Shown here one piece after another: positions 8,868 to 18,092 of a DNA stretch of 64,000 nt. Within the stretch, counting starts at the first letter, position 1. Every line of letters starts with the position of its first letter. The notes under the pieces were generated by a model that was not told the DNA's origin, did not search any database, and was given only the letters and a program-made list of their open reading frames with translations. The DNA is from Ilyomonas sp963847085 (GTDB lineage Bacteria > Bacteroidota > Bacteroidia > Chitinophagales > Chitinophagaceae): positions 558,001 through 622,000 of the forward strand of contig CAWJYO010000009.1 in assembly GCA_963847085.1 (NCBI GenBank), read 5' to 3'. The translations under genes and the position numbers were made by a program.

Positions 8868-10703
8868 ATGTGCGGAATTGTTGGTTATGTTGGCAGCAGA
8901 GAAGCGTATCCGGTTGTTATCAAAGGCCTGAAACGATTAGAATATCGTGGCTACGATAGCAGCGGCGTGGCTCTGCTGAACGGCGGTTTAAAAGTATATA
9001 AAAAGCAAGGTAAGGTCGCCGCCCTGGAAAACGATGTGATTGGTAAAGATTTGCATAGCCACATTGGCATTGGTCATACACGCTGGGCAACACATGGCGA
9101 GCCAAGCGACCGCAATGCGCATCCGCATCTTTCGCAAAGCGGCAACCTGTCAATCATTCACAATGGCATCATTGAAAATTATGCGCAAATCAAAACCGAG
9201 CTGATTAAAAAAGGTTACACTTTTAAAAGCGATACCGACACCGAAGTACTCATCAACTTTATTGAAGACATTAGAATCAACAGCCAATGCTCAACAGAAG
9301 AAGCTATCCGCACAGCATTGCGGCGCGTTGTTGGCGCGTATTGTATTTTGGTGTTGGATAAAGATGAACCCGAAACCATCATTGCCGCACGCAAAGGAAG
9401 TCCGCTGGTGATTGGCATTGGAAAGAATGAACATTTTTTGGCTTCTGATGCTTCGCCTATTGTTGAATATACAAAGGAAGTGGTGTATGTAAACGACTAT
9501 GAAATTGCCATTGTAAAGCCGGATGAACTGGTGTTGAAAAACTTAGGTAATGATAAGCAAACACCGTTCATTACGAAGCTGAACATGGAATTAGCTGCCA
9601 TTGAAAAAGGCGGCTATGAACACTTCATGCTGAAAGAAATTAACGAGCAGCCCGATACCATTTTTGATTGTTTGCGTGGACGTTTGGATTTGCACGATAA
9701 TAAGATTGTGATGAGCGGCATTGAAAAATATGAACAACAAATTATCAATGCAGGCCGCATCATCATTGTTGCGTGCGGAACAAGCTGGCACGCGGGTTTA
9801 ATAGCTGAATACATCATTGAAGAAACCTGCCGCATTCCGGTTGAAGTTGAATACGCATCGGAGTTTCGCTATCGCAATCCGGTGGTACACAAAGGCGATG
9901 TAATTATTTCTATATCGCAAAGCGGCGAAACCGCAGATACACTGGTTGCTATTGAAAAAGCAAAAGAACAGGGTGCTATTATTTTGGGTGTGGTGAATGT
10001 GGTGGGCTCGTCTATTGCAAGGCTTTCGCACGCTGGTGCGTACACACATGCCGGTCCTGAAATTGGCGTTGCCAGCACCAAAGCTTTCACTGCACAGTTG
10101 GCTGTTTTAACCATGATTGCTTTAAAAGTTGGCTTTGCAAAAGGCACGTTATCGAAAGAAAGATTTGATGTTTTGTGTAATGGATTAGAAGCCATTCCTG
10201 ATAAGGTGGCTCTCATTTTAAAAGATGTAGAAAATATCAAATCCATTGCTGAAAAATACAAAGGTGCACACGACTTTTTGTATCTCGGCAGAGGTTATAA
10301 TTTCCCCATTGCATTGGAAGGTGCATTAAAGCTGAAAGAGATTTCTTACATCCATGCTGAAGGTTATCCGGCAGCCGAAATGAAGCATGGGCCCATCGCT
10401 TTGGTAGATGATACGTTGCCGGTTGTGTTCATTGCAACGAAAGATGAATATCATCAAAAAATCATTTCCAATATGCAGGAAATTAAAGCCCGCAGGGGCA
10501 AAGTAATTGCCGTGATTACAGAAGGCGATGAAGTAGTGCCAACCATTGCCGATGATGTGATTGATGTTCCCGAAGCGGATGAAATATTAGCTCCGATGTT
10601 AAGCGTGATTCCTATGCAACTATTGGCTTATTACATTGGCGTTAGCAAAGGCTTTGATGTTGATAAGCCGCGCAATTTAGCCAAAAGTGTAACCGTTGAA
10701 TGA
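8868..10703 (+). CDS. glmS: Glutamine--fructose-6-phosphate aminotransferase (isomerizing)
   Basis: 611 residues, the normal family length. It begins MCGIVGYVGSREAY, so Cys2 (Cys1 after processing) is the glutaminase nucleophile, with RLEYRGYDSSGVAL and HTRWATHGEPSDRNAHPH. Two SIS isomerase domains follow, with ACGTSWHAG and SQSGETADTLVA, then the C-terminal AEGYPAAEMKHGPIALVDD and the terminal PRNLAKSVTVE. It makes glucosamine-6-phosphate from fructose-6-phosphate and glutamine, the first committed step to UDP-GlcNAc and peptidoglycan. It lies in the same region as glmM. No glmS ribozyme-like leader is visible in the 61-base gap upstream. Confidence 0.97.
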   Translation: MCGIVGYVGSREAYPVVIKGLKRLEYRGYDSSGVALLNGGLKVYKKQGKVAALENDVIGKDLHSHIGIGHTRWATHGEPSDRNAHPHLSQSGNLSIIHNGIIENYAQIKTELIKKGYTFKSDTDTEVLINFIEDIRINSQCSTEEAIRTALRRVVGAYCILVLDKDEPETIIAARKGSPLVIGIGKNEHFLASDASPIVEYTKEVVYVNDYEIAIVKPDELVLKNLGNDKQTPFITKLNMELAAIEKGGYEHFMLKEINEQPDTIFDCLRGRLDLHDNKIVMSGIEKYEQQIINAGRIIIVACGTSWHAGLIAEYIIEETCRIPVEVEYASEFRYRNPVVHKGDVIISISQSGETADTLVAIEKAKEQGAIILGVVNVVGSSIARLSHAGAYTHAGPEIGVASTKAFTAQLAVLTMIALKVGFAKGTLSKERFDVLCNGLEAIPDKVALILKDVENIKSIAEKYKGAHDFLYLGRGYNFPIALEGALKLKEISYIHAEGYPAAEMKHGPIALVDDTLPVVFIATKDEYHQKIISNMQEIKARRGKVIAVITEGDEVVPTIADDVIDVPEADEILAPMLSVIPMQLLAYYIGVSKGFDVDKPRNLAKSVTVE

Positions 10704-10773
10704 TGGTTAATTTTTAATTGTTAACGGTTAATGGTTTTGCATTTTTACTTTTACCTTTTTACTTTCATGAAAA

Positions 10774-12066
10774 ATGAATTTTTATAGCCTCAATCGTCAA
10801 TCTCCAACTGTTTCTTTTGCCGAAGCCACACTGCATGGGCAAGCGCCAGACAAAGGTTTGTACTTTCCGGAAATTATTCCTTCGTTGCCGTCTCATCTTA
10901 TAAAAAACATAAAGAACTTTTCAAAAGAAGAGCTTGGCGTGGAAGTGATGAAGCCGTATGTTGAAGGCAGTTTGCCCTTGCATAAACTGGAAGAAATTGT
11001 AAGGGAAACAGTGAACTTTAATTTTCCGCTTGTTGCTATTAATGAGCGTATTTCATCACTTGAATTGTTTCACGGTCCAACGCTTGCTTTTAAAGATGTA
11101 GGTGCAAGATTCATGAGCCGTTGTTTGGGTTATTTCAATAAAAACAAAAGCAAAACCACAACGGTTTTAGTGGCAACATCGGGCGATACAGGCGGCGCCG
11201 TCGCCAATGGTTTTTTAGGTGTTGATGGCGTTGAAGTGGTGATTTTATATCCTTCGGGAAAAGTAAGTCCGGTGCAGGAATTACAGCTTACCACCTGCGG
11301 CAAAAACATAACCGCGTTGGAAGTAGTTGGCAACTTTGATGATTGCCAAACCATCGTAAAAAAAGCCTTCGCTGATAATGATTTAAATAGAAAATTATCG
11401 CTTACTTCTGCCAATTCTATCAACGTAGCAAGATGGCTGCCGCAACAGATGTATTACTTTTTTGCATTGCAGCAATGGCAGGAAGAAGAGCCGCCGGTGA
11501 TATGCGTTCCCAGCGGAAATTTTGGAAATATTTGTGCAGGAATTTTAGCCCATATTTCAGGCTTGCCGGTGCAACATTTTGTAGCCGCATTAAATGCAAA
11601 TGATGTGGTATATCGCTATTTGCAAAATGGCTTGTTTGAGCCGAAGCCCGCTGTGGCAACGGTTTCCAACGCAATGGATGTGGGCAATCCAAGCAACTTC
11701 ATCCGCATTCTTCAAATTTTTAAACATGAATTGCCATCGTTAAAAAAAGTAATTAGCGCAGCTTCTGTTGATGATGCAACAACAAAGCAAACCATTGCTC
11801 AGGTTTATCAACAATACCATTACATTTTAGACCCGCATGGTGCTGTTGCGTATAAAGCTTTGGAAGATTATTTTAAACATACCGAAGGCAAAGGTTTTAT
11901 TTTAGAAACGGCGCATCCTGTAAAATTTCCCGATGTTGTAGAAGAAGCCATCGGCAAAACAATAGAAATTCCAGATAGCGCGAAAGGTTTGTTTTCATTG
12001 CAAAAGAAAAGTATAAAAATAGAAGCCGATTTTGATGCCATAAAAGAATGGCTGATGAACAAGTAA
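10774..12066 (+). CDS. thrC: Threonine synthase
   Basis: 430 residues. The PLP-lysine motif is seen in ELFHGPTLAFKDVGARFMSR, with VATSGDTGGAVANGF, VVILYPSGKVSPVQELQLTT and CVPSGNFGNICAGILA as further fold-type II PLP signatures. It converts O-phospho-homoserine to threonine in the cytoplasm. It starts 70 bases after glmS on the same strand, and no other threonine-pathway gene is beside it. It is intact with the expected length and C-terminus. Confidence 0.95.
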   Translation: MNFYSLNRQSPTVSFAEATLHGQAPDKGLYFPEIIPSLPSHLIKNIKNFSKEELGVEVMKPYVEGSLPLHKLEEIVRETVNFNFPLVAINERISSLELFHGPTLAFKDVGARFMSRCLGYFNKNKSKTTTVLVATSGDTGGAVANGFLGVDGVEVVILYPSGKVSPVQELQLTTCGKNITALEVVGNFDDCQTIVKKAFADNDLNRKLSLTSANSINVARWLPQQMYYFFALQQWQEEEPPVICVPSGNFGNICAGILAHISGLPVQHFVAALNANDVVYRYLQNGLFEPKPAVATVSNAMDVGNPSNFIRILQIFKHELPSLKKVISAASVDDATTKQTIAQVYQQYHYILDPHGAVAYKALEDYFKHTEGKGFILETAHPVKFPDVVEEAIGKTIEIPDSAKGLFSLQKKSIKIEADFDAIKEWLMNK

Positions 12067-12102
12067 CCGATTTGTTTTTGATAGAAAAGTAAAATTATCT
12101 CC

Positions 12103-12676
12103 TTGCTGATCGAAGATAAAACATACTACAAAGCCAATTTCACCAACATATCATTTGAAAGAAGTGAGTATGAAAACTGTGTATTTGAAAATTGCGATTT
12201 TTCAAACGCAGATTTCTCTCATGCGAAGCTTATAGATTGCAAGTTTGATAACTCAAACTTAAGCTTGGCCAATCTTGTTGAAACAACGTTTAGAGATGTA
12301 ACGTTTACTGGTTGTAAAATGATTGGACTTCTTTTTTACAATTGCAACAAGTTTGGTTTAGCTTTTACATTTGACAATTGTTTGCTCAATCATTCTTCTT
12401 TCGCGAACACAAAAATTAAGAAAACGGTTTTTAAAAATTGCATTCTTAGCGAAGTTGATTTTACTGATTGCGACTTAACAAGTGCTGTTATTAATGGCAT
12501 GTGATTTAAGCAATGCAAAGTTTGAAAATACCATTCTTGAAAGTGCGGATATCCGAACCTCATTTGGTTATTCGATTGCTCCCGATTCGAATAAAATCAA
12601 GAAAGCAAAGTTTTCATTAACCGGTATTGAAGGCTTGTTGCACAGCTATCATATTCACATTGATAAAACAACTTAG
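12103..12676 (+). CDS. Pentapeptide-repeat protein, frameshifted
   Basis: The first frame (12103-12504, TTG start) contains repeated A(N/D)FxxxxF-type pentads: YENCVFENCDFSNADFSHAKL, CKFDNSNLSLANL and KTVFKNCILSEVDFTDCDL. At about 12497 one extra base ends the frame with a stop. The plus-one frame continues with MACDLSNAKFENTILESADIRTSFGYSIAPDSNKIKKAKF to 12676. The joined product (about 190 residues) would be a right-handed quadrilateral beta-helix. Family roles vary, from gyrase protection to unknown, and no specific role is supported. It ends just before the convergent NUDIX gene. Confidence 0.7.
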
Positions 12677-13261
12677 TTATTTACTCCACCGAATGATAAT
12701 GCACCTGTAAATCACCGTTAACAACAACAGCTTCGTTTGCAGTATAGCAGCCACCGACATGGCATCGGTTATTTCGCCCCGCTTTACCATATCATACACT
12801 TCATCGAAAGGAAGCTTTTTTATCACCAATTGTTCTGTTTCTTCCGGTATGGCTTCGTGTTGCGATAAGCCTGTGGCTACATAAATAGTTGCCTCTTCAT
12901 CACAAACTGAATTGGAAAGATGCATCTGCAATATTAGCTGCCAGTGCTTTGCTTTTAGCCCGGTTTCTTCCAACAGTTCACGTTGTGCGCCTTCTAATTC
13001 TTCTTCACCCAAAGGGCAGCCGCCTTCGGGTATCTCCCAGCTATATTCATTCAGGGGAAAACGATATTGGCCCACTAAATAAGTGTTTAAATTTTCATCG
13101 AGCGGCAAGATACCTATCGCATGATTTTTAAAATGCACCACACCATAAATGCCTTTATTGCCGGATGGATTCAGCACATCAAACTCCGTTACTTCTATCC
13201 ATCGGTTGCTATACTTTTTTTCTTCCGAAAGTATTGTCCAGGGATTATTGGTTTCGCTCAT
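12677..13261 (-). CDS. NUDIX hydrolase (ADP-ribose pyrophosphatase-like)
   Basis: 194 residues. The complete Nudix box G-x5-E-x7-RELxEExGL is present in GGCPLGEEELEGAQRELLEETGL (around residues 79-101), preceded by YLVGQYRFPLNEYSWEIP, which resembles ADP-ribose pyrophosphatases. It hydrolyses a nucleoside-diphosphate-linked compound in the cytoplasm; the exact substrate is inferred only. The C-terminus as read, KLLLLTVIYRCIIIRWSK, looks wrong: shifting one base near 12725 gives KLLLLNGDLQVHYHSVE with a stop at 12681-12683, a more plausible tail. This is one of several frameshifts in the window. Confidence 0.85.
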   Translation of the reverse strand: MSETNNPWTILSEEKKYSNRWIEVTEFDVLNPSGNKGIYGVVHFKNHAIGILPLDENLNTYLVGQYRFPLNEYSWEIPEGGCPLGEEELEGAQRELLEETGLKAKHWQLILQMHLSNSVCDEEATIYVATGLSQHEAIPEETEQLVIKKLPFDEVYDMVKRGEITDAMSVAAILQTKLLLLTVIYRCIIIRWSK

Positions 13262-13380
13262 GTTTTGTTTTTGTGCAAATATTCAATCATCATTGGGGCA
13301 AAAACAAACTTCACACTTTCTTCTTTTTGCAACTCTAAGCTCGTAGCTAACCTCTCATCGCTTTATTTTATCTTCGCCGG

Positions 13381-14154
13381 ATGTTAAAACAAACCTTACT
13401 GAAAGCCACCGAAGCAGGCGCCGCCGTGTTGAAGCAATTCTTTAACGGTGAGTTTATAATATCCAATAAAGAAGGTATTAACAACCTGGTTACGGAGGCT
13501 GATCATGCTGCGGAGAAAGCCATCTTTGAAGTCATCCGGCAAGAGTTTCCCAATCATTATTTGTTAAGTGAGGAAGCCGGTGAAATTGTGCAGGACTCTT
13601 CTTATAAATGGATTATTGACCCTATAGACGGCACCGTAAATTTTGCCAACGGCATTCCTATTTGCGCGGTATCAATCGGCCTCGAAAAAGACGGAGAGAT
13701 TATCATGGGTGCGGTGTACAATCCTATTTTGAATGAGTTCTTTTTTGCTGAAAAAAGTTATGGTGCAACACTGAATGAAAAGCAGATATCGGTAAGTTTA
13801 AAAACAGAAGTCGGCACCAGTTGTTTGGTTACAGGCTTTCCCTATTCTTATCTCGAATCGAAAAACGGACCTTTGGATGTATTCGCCCGCCTCATCCGCC
13901 AGGGCATACCTGTGCGGCGTTTGGGCAGTGCAGCCATTGATTTGTGTTGGGTGGCTGCCGGTAGGTTTGATGGATTTTACGAACACAAATTAAACGCCTG
14001 GGATAGTGCCGCCGGTTATTTAATAGTGGAAGAAGCCGGTGGTAAAGTAACCGATTTAGACGGCAATAAATACAATCCTTATCAGCCCGGAATCATAGCC
14101 ACCAATGGTAAAATTCATGATGAACTGGTAAAGTGGGTGAATGGGGAGAAGTAA
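13381..14154 (+). CDS. suhB: Inositol monophosphatase family protein
   Basis: 257 residues. NNLVTEADHAAEKAI, LLSEEAG, WIIDPIDGTVNFANGIP (metal-binding DPIDGT) and LNAWDSAAGYLIVEEAGG (metal/substrate WDxAAG) are the defining motifs of the magnesium-dependent inositol monophosphatase superfamily. It dephosphorylates myo-inositol-1-phosphate or related sugar phosphates; SuhB homologues also act in ribosome or rRNA transcription control, which cannot be judged from sequence. The ATG is preceded by a TATCTTCG-like -7 element only a few bases away. It is followed by a repeat-rich gap and thiL. Confidence 0.88.
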   Translation: MLKQTLLKATEAGAAVLKQFFNGEFIISNKEGINNLVTEADHAAEKAIFEVIRQEFPNHYLLSEEAGEIVQDSSYKWIIDPIDGTVNFANGIPICAVSIGLEKDGEIIMGAVYNPILNEFFFAEKSYGATLNEKQISVSLKTEVGTSCLVTGFPYSYLESKNGPLDVFARLIRQGIPVRRLGSAAIDLCWVAAGRFDGFYEHKLNAWDSAAGYLIVEEAGGKVTDLDGNKYNPYQPGIIATNGKIHDELVKWVNGEK

Positions 14155-14275
14155 GCTTTGAGCTACAAGCCATGAGCTACGAGGTGTGGGTTTTGAATCT
14201 TGAAGTTTTAGTGCAAAAACAAATCTCTTGGCAATCACTTTCTACTCGTGGCTCAAAGCTCACCGCTCATAGCTA
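14154..14275. repeat. Imperfect inverted repeat of GAGCTAC/GAGCTTTGAGC units
   Basis: The 30-base stretch at 14154-14183 and the reverse complement of 14246-14275 share most positions, both built from AGCTNTGAGC and GAGCNACGAG units. Between them lies a perfect GCAAAAACAAA (14213-14223). The arrangement copies that at 6522-6594: inverted arms with the 11-mer in the loop. It lies between the suhB and thiL genes and overlaps only the non-conserved upstream extension of the thiL reading frame. Confidence 0.55.
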
Positions 14276-14289
14276 TTAAAACATACAAC

Positions 14290-14895
14290 ATGGAACCACA
14301 ACGAACAGAAATAGAAACGATGGGAGAGTTTGGTTTGATTGAACATCTTACCAAAAATTTTGAAATTCAAAATGCTTCAACCATTGTTGCCATTGGTGAT
14401 GATGCTGCTGTGATTGACCATTACGGAAAACAAACTGTTGTTACCACCGATTTGCTGGTAGAAGGCATACACTTCGATTTGATGTACACGCCCTTAAAAC
14501 ATCTTGGTTATAAAAGCGTAATTGTAAACCTCAGCGATGTGTATGCGATGAATGCAACGCCTACGCAAATCACGATGAGCATTGCTTTTTCCAACCGGTT
14601 TAGCGTAGAAGCCCTGAACGAATTTTATGAAGGTGTGTATGCAGCTTGCGAGCGTTACAATGTTGATTTGATTGGCGGCGATACATCGGCTTCGCAAAAA
14701 GGTTTTCTGATTTCTGTAACTGCATTGGGCGAAGTAACACCCAACCAATTTGTAAGACGCAACACTGCACAAGCTGGCGATTTGATTTGCGTAAGTGGTT
14801 TTGTTGGCGGCGCTTTTCTGGGTTTAACCGTTATTGGAAAGAGAAAAGAAAATTTACTTAGAAAACCCGCAAATACAACCCGACTTAGAAGGTGA
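14290..14895 (+). CDS. thiL: Thiamine-monophosphate kinase, N-terminal part (frameshift near 14830)
   Basis: This frame encodes ATP-binding AIR-synthase-like sequence: MGEFGLIEHLT, IVAIGDDAAVID, VVTTDLLVEGIHFDLMYTPLKHLGYKSVIVNLSDVYAMNATP and DLIGGDTSASQKG. These are the Mg-ATP and substrate motifs of ThiL, which phosphorylates thiamine monophosphate to the diphosphate cofactor. After GGAFLGLTVIGK the frame leaves the conserved sequence and stops. The start at ATG 14290 (MEPQRTEIE) fits the family; the earlier in-frame ATG at 14248 lies within a repeat. The remainder of the enzyme continues in another frame. Confidence 0.85.
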   Translation: MEPQRTEIETMGEFGLIEHLTKNFEIQNASTIVAIGDDAAVIDHYGKQTVVTTDLLVEGIHFDLMYTPLKHLGYKSVIVNLSDVYAMNATPTQITMSIAFSNRFSVEALNEFYEGVYAACERYNVDLIGGDTSASQKGFLISVTALGEVTPNQFVRRNTAQAGDLICVSGFVGGAFLGLTVIGKRKENLLRKPANTTRLRR

Positions 14896-15319
14896 AGATT
14901 ACATTGTTGGAAGAATTTTAAAACCCGAAGCGAGACGCGACATCATCCAGTTTTTTGAACAGCAAAACATAACGCCCACCGCTATGATGGATGTGAGCGA
15001 TGGCGTAAGCAGTGAAGTGCTTCACATTTGTAAGCAAAGTGATGTAGGCTGTCGCATTTACGAAGAGAAATTACCCATACATGAACTGGCACGACAGGCG
15101 GCTTATAAATTCGGTTTAGATCCAACGGTGTGCGCCTTAAACGGAGGTGAAGATTATGAGTTATTATTTACGCTACAACAAAGCAATTACGATAAGATTG
15201 TTTTGAATGAAGACATCAGCGTCATTGGCTACATTACACCTGTAGAAGAAGGCAAAAAATTATTTACCAAAGGCGGCAATACATTCGATTTAACGGCACA
15301 GGGATGGAAAGCTTTCTGA
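14834..15319 (+). CDS. thiL: Thiamine-monophosphate kinase, C-terminal part
   Basis: Continuation of thiL in a shifted frame: MEREKKIYLENPQIQPDLEGEDYIVGRILKPEAR follows naturally on from GLTV in the preceding frame. The C-terminal AIR-synthase domain motifs TAMMDVSDGVSSEVLHI and ALNGGEDYELLFTL are complete. A single-base indel around 14828-14835 would restore one protein of about 343 residues. ThiL is normally essential for thiamine diphosphate synthesis, so either this is a sequencing error or the strain has another supply. Treat both segments as one gene. Confidence 0.8.
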   Translation: MEREKKIYLENPQIQPDLEGEDYIVGRILKPEARRDIIQFFEQQNITPTAMMDVSDGVSSEVLHICKQSDVGCRIYEEKLPIHELARQAAYKFGLDPTVCALNGGEDYELLFTLQQSNYDKIVLNEDISVIGYITPVEEGKKLFTKGGNTFDLTAQGWKAF

Positions 15320-15424
15320 ACCATGATTTTGAAAGATTTTTTTGATTAGGAAGATTAATTGATTTGAAAAGGATTTATTTCAAAGCATCAGGCGAATCAG
15401 AAAAATCTTTTAAAATCCTGGTTC
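15318..15424. terminator. Long inverted repeat, probable bidirectional terminator
   Basis: Arms 15318-15347 and 15395-15424 are reverse complements at 27 of 30 positions and rich in A/T runs. They lie exactly between the ends of thiL and the convergent recQ. The outer edges of the arms overlap the thiL and recQ stop regions. The position suits a shared terminator, but the length and 47-base loop are larger than a simple intrinsic terminator and resemble dispersed Bacteroidota intergenic repeats. Confidence 0.6.
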
Positions 15425-17327
15425 AGACTAAATGAATTACACCATCTACACTCATCACTTTTCTTTCCTGTTGTAAATAGTTCAGCACTTTCCAGAATTT
15501 GTTTTTGTGGATATTTTGAGATACCAGTTTTAAATGGTTGATAGCAATGCCCTGTTGGGGTATATGTTGTAACAAATGATGGGTAATGGTTGTAAATTCT
15601 TCTTCGCTGATGTGAAGGCTTTTTTGTTGTAAGCAGTTGTCGCAAACACCACAATTACCGGCTGTCTCATCACCAAAATAAAGAGCGAGAAAACGGCTGC
15701 GACATTGGTGTTCGAGTATTGTGTAATCCACCATTTTTTGTATACGCTGCAAGTATTGGTCGCGGCGTTGCAAATAGGCCTCGTGGTTAATGTTGAGATA
15801 ACGGGCCGGGGCACGATTGCACAGAAAATGAATTTGCGGTGTTTCTTTCTGCTGCTTGTATTCAATGATGCCGAAAGCCTGCAATTGATGCAGTTGCTCT
15901 TTCACTACATCATCGTGAACTTTTAATAATTGCGCAAGTTGTTTTTCGAAAACGGATACGGCATTATCAAAAATATCAGGATAGGTGCGAAGCAAACATT
16001 TAATGATAGGTTCTAAGGCCGAATGGCTTCGTTCAAATTCATCAATCAAAAATTTATCTGTGCAAAAACAAACTTTCGATGGCAAAAAAATGTTTTCGTG
16101 AAATGTAATATAACCTTCGCTTTCCAGAGCTTTCAAAACATACATCACCAACGATGAATCCAAATGGAAATTGGTAATGAATGTTTTCATATCAAAATCA
16201 AAATACAAATCTTCCCCACTGCCAACAGGTATTTGCAAAAAATCAGCGAGATGCTGATACACTTCCTTGATTTGCGTAATAGATGGGAAACGCGCTGCTG
16301 GCAAGGCTTTCAGATCATCTATATCTTTGCTGTGATACAATAAAACCGAAAACGCACGCTTGCCATCTCTGCCTCCTCTTCCCGCTTCCTGGTAATAATT
16401 TTCTAAGCAATCGGGTGCATCAAAATGAATCACGGTTCTTACATCCGGCTTGTCAATGCCCATTCCAAAAGCATTGGTGCAAACCATCACCCGTGTGCTG
16501 TTATCTATCCATTGTTGTTGCTTTCCATTCCGCTCATTTTGTAGTAAGCCTGCATGATAAGGCTCGGCATTGATGTTTTGATACGATAACAACTGCGCTA
16601 CTTCTTTTGTGCGTTTGCGTGTTTTGCAATACACAATGCTGCTGCCTTCTACCTTATGCAATATTTCAATAAGCTTGTTGATTTTGCTATCGCATTTAAA
16701 AACGGAATAAGAAAGGTTCGGTCGTTCAAAAGATTGACGGAAAATATGCCTGCCTTCAAAATGTAATTTTTGGCGAATGTCATCCTGTACCTCAGAAGTA
16801 GCTGATGCTGTAAGTGCTAACACCGGAACATCGTAATCCATATTATTTCTTAACTGGACAATGCGCAAATAAGAGGGACGGAAATCGTATCCCCACTGCG
16901 AAATACAATGCGCTTCATCTACCGCTATAAGATTAATATTGAGCGCATGTAGATACTCGTTAAATATTGCTGTTTCCAAACGTTCGGGAGAAAGATATAA
17001 AAACTTGCAATCGCTGTAAACTGCATCCAGTAAGGTTTTTCGCACTTCATATTGCGTCATGCCGCTGTGTATGCAGAGCGCCGGAATGCCCTTCTTGATA
17101 AGATTTTGCACCTGGTCTTTCATCAACGCTATCAGGGGTGTAACCACAATGCACAAGCCTTCTTTCAGAAGTGCAGGAATTTGGAAACACAACGATTTTC
17201 CGCCGCCGGTTGGCAATAGGGCAAGCGTATCGTTGCCTTCTAAAACCGATTGTATAATGGCTTCTTGTTTGCCGCGAAAAGCAGTGTATTGCCAGTATTG
17301 CTGAAGAATGGAAAGCGGCGATTGCAT
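15423..17327 (-). CDS. recQ: ATP-dependent DNA helicase RecQ
   Basis: 634 residues. Superfamily 2 helicase motifs appear in order: FRGKQEAIIQSVLEGND, LLPTGGGKSLCFQIPAL (Walker A), VVTPLIALMKDQV, LIAVDEAHCISQWGYDFRP (DEAH), LALTASAT, SIVYCKTRKRTKEVA and QEAGRGGRDGKRAFSVLLY. The RecQ zinc region CRSRFLALYFGDETAGNCGVCDNC follows. It unwinds DNA 3'-5' in recombination and repair. It lies 19 bases downstream of the copA C-terminal segment on the same strand, so may be co-transcribed. The RQC part contains VCFCTDK, encoded over a copy of the window-wide GCAAAAACAAA motif. Confidence 0.95.
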   Translation of the reverse strand: MQSPLSILQQYWQYTAFRGKQEAIIQSVLEGNDTLALLPTGGGKSLCFQIPALLKEGLCIVVTPLIALMKDQVQNLIKKGIPALCIHSGMTQYEVRKTLLDAVYSDCKFLYLSPERLETAIFNEYLHALNINLIAVDEAHCISQWGYDFRPSYLRIVQLRNNMDYDVPVLALTASATSEVQDDIRQKLHFEGRHIFRQSFERPNLSYSVFKCDSKINKLIEILHKVEGSSIVYCKTRKRTKEVAQLLSYQNINAEPYHAGLLQNERNGKQQQWIDNSTRVMVCTNAFGMGIDKPDVRTVIHFDAPDCLENYYQEAGRGGRDGKRAFSVLLYHSKDIDDLKALPAARFPSITQIKEVYQHLADFLQIPVGSGEDLYFDFDMKTFITNFHLDSSLVMYVLKALESEGYITFHENIFLPSKVCFCTDKFLIDEFERSHSALEPIIKCLLRTYPDIFDNAVSVFEKQLAQLLKVHDDVVKEQLHQLQAFGIIEYKQQKETPQIHFLCNRAPARYLNINHEAYLQRRDQYLQRIQKMVDYTILEHQCRSRFLALYFGDETAGNCGVCDNCLQQKSLHISEEEFTTITHHLLQHIPQQGIAINHLKLVSQNIHKNKFWKVLNYLQQERKVMSVDGVIHLV

Positions 17328-17346
17328 AGTTTAAAAATAAAGGTTT

Positions 17347-18021
17347 TTACACAACCCGCTTCCAACGCAATCTTACAGAGTTAATGGCCAAAACCACATC
17401 GCTGAAACCCATTAGCAATGCACCAATGGCAGGATTTAAAAAGCCAAGTGCGGCCACCGGAATGGCAACTACATTATAAGCAAATGCCCAGGCAAGGTTG
17501 CTTTTGATTGTGCTATAAGTATGCTTGCCTAAGCCCAATGCCAAGGGTAAATTTTGTAAGCCATCATTCATTAAAATTACCTGTGCACTTTGCATTGCAA
17601 TTTGTGTAGCATCGCTTAGCGAAATGCCAACGGTGGCTTTGGCTAAAGCAGGCGCGTCGTTAATGCCATCGCCGATCATAGCGGTAGGTTGTTGTGCGGT
17701 AAGAGAAGCAATTACATTCAATTTTTGTTCAGGAGTTTGTTCAGCCATCACTGTATCAATTCCCAACTGTTTTGCCACTTGCTCACATTTGTTTTTGTTA
17801 TCACCGCTCAACAAAATGGTTTTGATGTTTTTGCTATGAAGATAAGAGACCACCTCTTTGGCTTCCGGTCGTATTTCATCAGCAACATCAATCCAGCCAA
17901 GCCATTCGTTGTTGCGGATGATGTAAACAGCGTGCGTATCATCACTCGTAAAATTCTGTGCAACTTTATAAGAACCTGCTAAATATTCAATGCCATCTTT
18001 ATCCGTTGCCTTCATTCCCAA
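17347..18021 (-). CDS. copA: Copper-type P-ATPase, C-terminal segment
   Basis: Residues cover the second half of the P and N domains and the last membrane pair: LLSGDNKNKCEQVAKQLGI, TAMIGDGINDAPALAKATVGISL (hinge motif GDGxNDAP) and then LAWAFAYNVVAIPVAALGFLNPAIGALLMGFSDVVLAINSVRL (CopA-specific transmembrane motifs). It continues the product of 18093-19583 after a frame break. The intervening 18022-18092 bases can be read as IAKEWKTKGDIRWAKIEEIKGLGMKA in this frame, so no conserved part is lost. Confidence 0.85.
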   Translation of the reverse strand: MGMKATDKDGIEYLAGSYKVAQNFTSDDTHAVYIIRNNEWLGWIDVADEIRPEAKEVVSYLHSKNIKTILLSGDNKNKCEQVAKQLGIDTVMAEQTPEQKLNVIASLTAQQPTAMIGDGINDAPALAKATVGISLSDATQIAMQSAQVILMNDGLQNLPLALGLGKHTYSTIKSNLAWAFAYNVVAIPVAALGFLNPAIGALLMGFSDVVLAINSVRLRWKRVV

Positions 18022-18092
18022 ACCTTTGATTTCTTCAATCTTCGCCCAGCGTATATCGCCTTTTGTTTTCCACTCTTTGGCAATCTTTTTTC

